64,000 bases of DNA from Caldithrix abyssi DSM 13497 (GTDB lineage Bacteria; Electryoneota; AABM5-125-24; Hatepunaeales; Hatepunaeaceae): the NCBI GenBank assembly GCA_945865405.1, contig CAMBDS010000008.1, positions 25,060-89,059 on the forward strand, written 5' to 3'. Under the pieces are notes generated by a model. That model was not told where the DNA came from. It worked only from the letters and a program-made list of their open reading frames with translations, and ran no database searches. Of the stretch, positions 61,976-64,000 are shown piece by piece. Within the stretch, counting starts at the first letter, position 1, and every line of letters starts with the position of its first letter. The position numbers were made by a program, and so were the translations under genes.

Positions 61976-62751
61976 AAGGAATTCTAACTGATATCACAAA
62001 ATGCATTGGCTGCAGAGAGTGCGTAATCGCCTGCAAGAAGGTGAATAGTCTTGATCAGGAATACCCGCGTCGCTGGGTTTTAGAGGACGGGCTGTCTGCC
62101 CGAAATTGGACGTCGGTTCTTGAAAAGTCAGAAGGATTCGTCAGGAAACAGTGCAGACATTGCCTTAAACCTGCTTGTGTTTCTGTTTGCCCCGTTGCGG
62201 CGCTTCAAAAGCAACCAACGGGAGCAGTCACCTATGATAAAGACCGGTGTATGGGTTGCAGGTATTGCATGATGGCTTGCCCTTTTGGCATCCCTCGTTA
62301 CGATTGGAAGAGTCGCGTTCCTACTGTCACCAAGTGCATCCTCTGTCATAGTCGTGTGGAAAAGGGTGAACTGCCGGGATGTACATCCGCATGTCCGACT
62401 GGTGCGACTATTTTTGGAGAGCGTGATGAACTTTTGAAAGAGGCGCGAGATCGAATCGCCGCCAAACCAAATCTTTACATCAATAAGATTTGGGGTGAAA
62501 GTGAAGTCGGTGGCACAAGCGTAATCTATCTCTCAAGTTTTGATCTTAGTTTTCTCACTTACGGCCAAAACCTGAGTAATGATCCTATGCCAGAATTGAC
62601 AGCTCCTGCAATGGAGGCTGTGCCCTTTGCGTTTCTTGGAATGGGAGTATTTATGACCGGACTGCACTGGATCATAAAACGACGAATTAAAAGCGAGGAA
62701 GATGCTAAGAAGAATGCAGATAACAAGTCTCAAGAAGGAGACAATCGATGA
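61972..62751 (+). CDS. Four-cluster ferredoxin subunit with C-terminal membrane anchor (HybA/NrfC/FdnH-like)
   Basis: 259 aa. Sixteen Cys in four groups: CIGCRECVIAC (from residue 11), CRHCLKPACVSVC, CMGCRYCMMAC and CILCHSRVEKGELPGCTSAC, giving four [4Fe-4S] clusters. A helix near the C-terminus (PFAFLGMGVFMTGLHWI) anchors it. No Tat or Sec signal is present, unlike E. coli HybA. It is either cytoplasmic or exported with a partner, as FdnH is with FdnG. GGAGGTG lies 7 nt before its ATG. Overlaps of 4 nt on both sides link it to its neighbours. Confidence 0.93.
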   Translation: MKGILTDITKCIGCRECVIACKKVNSLDQEYPRRWVLEDGLSARNWTSVLEKSEGFVRKQCRHCLKPACVSVCPVAALQKQPTGAVTYDKDRCMGCRYCMMACPFGIPRYDWKSRVPTVTKCILCHSRVEKGELPGCTSACPTGATIFGERDELLKEARDRIAAKPNLYINKIWGESEVGGTSVIYLSSFDLSFLTYGQNLSNDPMPELTAPAMEAVPFAFLGMGVFMTGLHWIIKRRIKSEEDAKKNADNKSQEGDNR

Positions 62752-64000
62752 CAAGGATTGCCAAATTCAAGAGATTGCTCTGGTCGATTTGCGGCTTAGG
62801 TGCAGCAGTCGCCGTAGCAAGGTTGATGTTCGGACTCGGCGCTACTACAAATCTGTCGGATGGAATTCCATGGGGAATTTGGATAGGATTTGATGTTATG
62901 GGTGGCGTTGCACTTGCCGCCGGTGGGTTTGTCATTACAGCAACGGTGTACATCTTTAAGCGGGATGAATTTCATCCAATTGTACGTCCGGCGGTCTTAA
63001 CGGCATTCCTCGGTTACATCGCTGTAATAATAGGATTGTTGTTCGATCTTGGTTTGCCGTGGCACATCTGGCGACCGATGGTTAACTGGCAACATCATTC
63101 GGTACTTTTCGAAGTTGCCTGGTGCGTGATGCTTTACACAACGGTATTGGCGTTGGAATTCAGTCCGGTACCGTTTGAAGCTGCAAGCAGATATGCTCGT
63201 ATTAGGGCTATTATGATTCGAATCAGGTTGCCATTGGTCATTGTTGGTATTGCATTATCGACCTTGCATCAGTCGTCGATCGGATCACTGTTTCTGATTA
63301 TGCCTTATCGGCTGCATCCGCTTTGGTATTCTCCAATATTGCCTATTCTCTTTTTCGTATCAGCCATCGCTCTTGGACTTATGATGGTCTCGTTTGAAGG
63401 TTTGATTACCAGCTATCTCTATAAACGAGAACCGGAGACAAAATTGATCGCCAAACTTGGAGCGGGAGCGCGCTGGGTGTTGATGCTGTTTCTGGTCATC
63501 CGATTTCTCGATTTAGCTTTCCGCGATAAACTTGGCTTTCTTAGTGGACCTGAATGGCAGGTAAAGCTGTTTTGGATCGAAATAGCACTTTCAACCATTA
63601 TTCCAATGATCTTGCTCTTCATCAAAAAAATTCGCAATTCGGTGATTGGACAATGGTCAATTGCGATAATGGCTGTTGTTGGGTTTGTGTTGAATAGAAT
63701 TTCGGTAGGAGGTCTTGCCCAGATCAGGATCGGAGCACCGTTCTATCTGCCTTCATGGAGTGAGATCGCTTTGTCAGCAGGTGTGGTATCTTCCGCGGCG
63801 CTACTGTTTTTATTTGCTGTAGAGAAATTAAAAGTCTGGGAAGAGACTCCAATTCTTGAAGCACCAGATCTTGATAACAAATTTCGACCTGCTTCTATAA
63901 TGGAACGACTACTTCCACTAAGACTTAGACCCGACAATTCCCTTGCATTTGTATTAGCAGCGGGGATTGGATTCGCAATGATTTCTGGTGAGTCGTCTTC
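62748..64000 (+). CDS. HybB/NrfD-family quinone-interacting membrane subunit (partial at window edge)
   Basis: At least 417 aa, cut by the window edge. About ten membrane helices; begins MTRIAKFKRLLWSICGLGAA with AAGGAG 7 nt upstream. NrfD/HybB pattern (DGIPWGIWIGFDVMGGVALA, LFDLGLPWHIWRP, STLHQSSIGSLFLIMPYRLH), the last being the conserved quinone-site region. It overlaps the ferredoxin stop by 4 nt. The reading frame is open to the edge. The expected catalytic subunits (NiFe hydrogenase or molybdopterin enzyme) would lie to the right. Confidence 0.92.
   Translation, partial: MTRIAKFKRLLWSICGLGAAVAVARLMFGLGATTNLSDGIPWGIWIGFDVMGGVALAAGGFVITATVYIFKRDEFHPIVRPAVLTAFLGYIAVIIGLLFDLGLPWHIWRPMVNWQHHSVLFEVAWCVMLYTTVLALEFSPVPFEAASRYARIRAIMIRIRLPLVIVGIALSTLHQSSIGSLFLIMPYRLHPLWYSPILPILFFVSAIALGLMMVSFEGLITSYLYKREPETKLIAKLGAGARWVLMLFLVIRFLDLAFRDKLGFLSGPEWQVKLFWIEIALSTIIPMILLFIKKIRNSVIGQWSIAIMAVVGFVLNRISVGGLAQIRIGAPFYLPSWSEIALSAGVVSSAALLFLFAVEKLKVWEETPILEAPDLDNKFRPASIMERLLPLRLRPDNSLAFVLAAGIGFAMISGESS

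Overview
The window reads as chromosomal DNA from an uncultivated, Gram-negative-type bacterium of the FCB superphylum (Calditrichota, Electryoneota, Marinimicrobia or Zixibacteria are the kind of lineage; I cannot choose between them). The evidence is seven large secreted proteins that end in a type IX secretion (T9SS) type A sorting domain with a PNPFNSTT-like motif and a short hydrophobic stretch closed by K or R. There is also an ExbB/ExbD/TonB set, a beta-barrel protein and SurA-type chaperones, all of which imply an outer membrane. Several genes share a promoter of the form TT(T)G-N20/21-TATATTT(G/C), close to the Bacteroidota -33/-7 arrangement.

Layout. 1-78: start of a dihydrofolate-reductase-family gene cut by the left edge. 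99-5732: giant T9SS cargo. 6020-7561: fatty acid desaturase and an RRM RNA-binding protein with a long leader. 7910-13894: small membrane protein, two TonB paralogs, two ExbD, one ExbB and a TPR protein. 14229-17758: M29 aminopeptidase, tRNA-Asp, beta-barrel protein and an unknown protein. 17861-24450: YihY-type membrane protein and MBL hydrolase (overlapping genes), then two T9SS cargo proteins, one a zinc peptidase. 24635-29152 (plus strand): rhomboid protease, EamA transporter, SprT-like metalloprotein, and a frameshifted T9SS cargo. 29667-32242: ybaB, dnaX, the SRP RNA gene and tRNA-Ala. 32411-36453: CADD-type para-aminobenzoate enzyme, ClpB and Hsp20. 36783-42524: two more T9SS cargo genes. 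42641-44702: ECF sigma factor with anti-sigma, and a small membrane protein. 44780-49864: a second C25-family cargo. 50030-57996: three SurA/parvulin chaperones in an operon, then Mfd. 58380-61008: NYN protein, PLP trans-sulfuration enzyme and TsaB. 61283-64000: a membrane electron-transfer operon (cytochrome b-like, four-cluster ferredoxin, HybB/NrfD-like) running off the right edge.

The most unusual signal is a population of short palindromic elements (at least three families) scattered between genes and, in places, inside the reading frames of secreted proteins, where they are translated. In one gene two repeat elements form the hydrophobic core of the signal peptide. Other points worth a second look are a textbook sigma-54 promoter in front of hsp20, an orphan sigma-70-type promoter pointing into a gene-free stretch after position 29340, a palindromic operator inside the promoter at 44259-44291, two genes (tsaB and the desaturase) whose conserved N-termini extend upstream of any ATG/GTG/TTG, and two genes (the cargo at 27325-29152 and the ECF sigma factor) whose frames appear to be shifted. 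I do not see CRISPR arrays, transposases, phage genes or rRNA.
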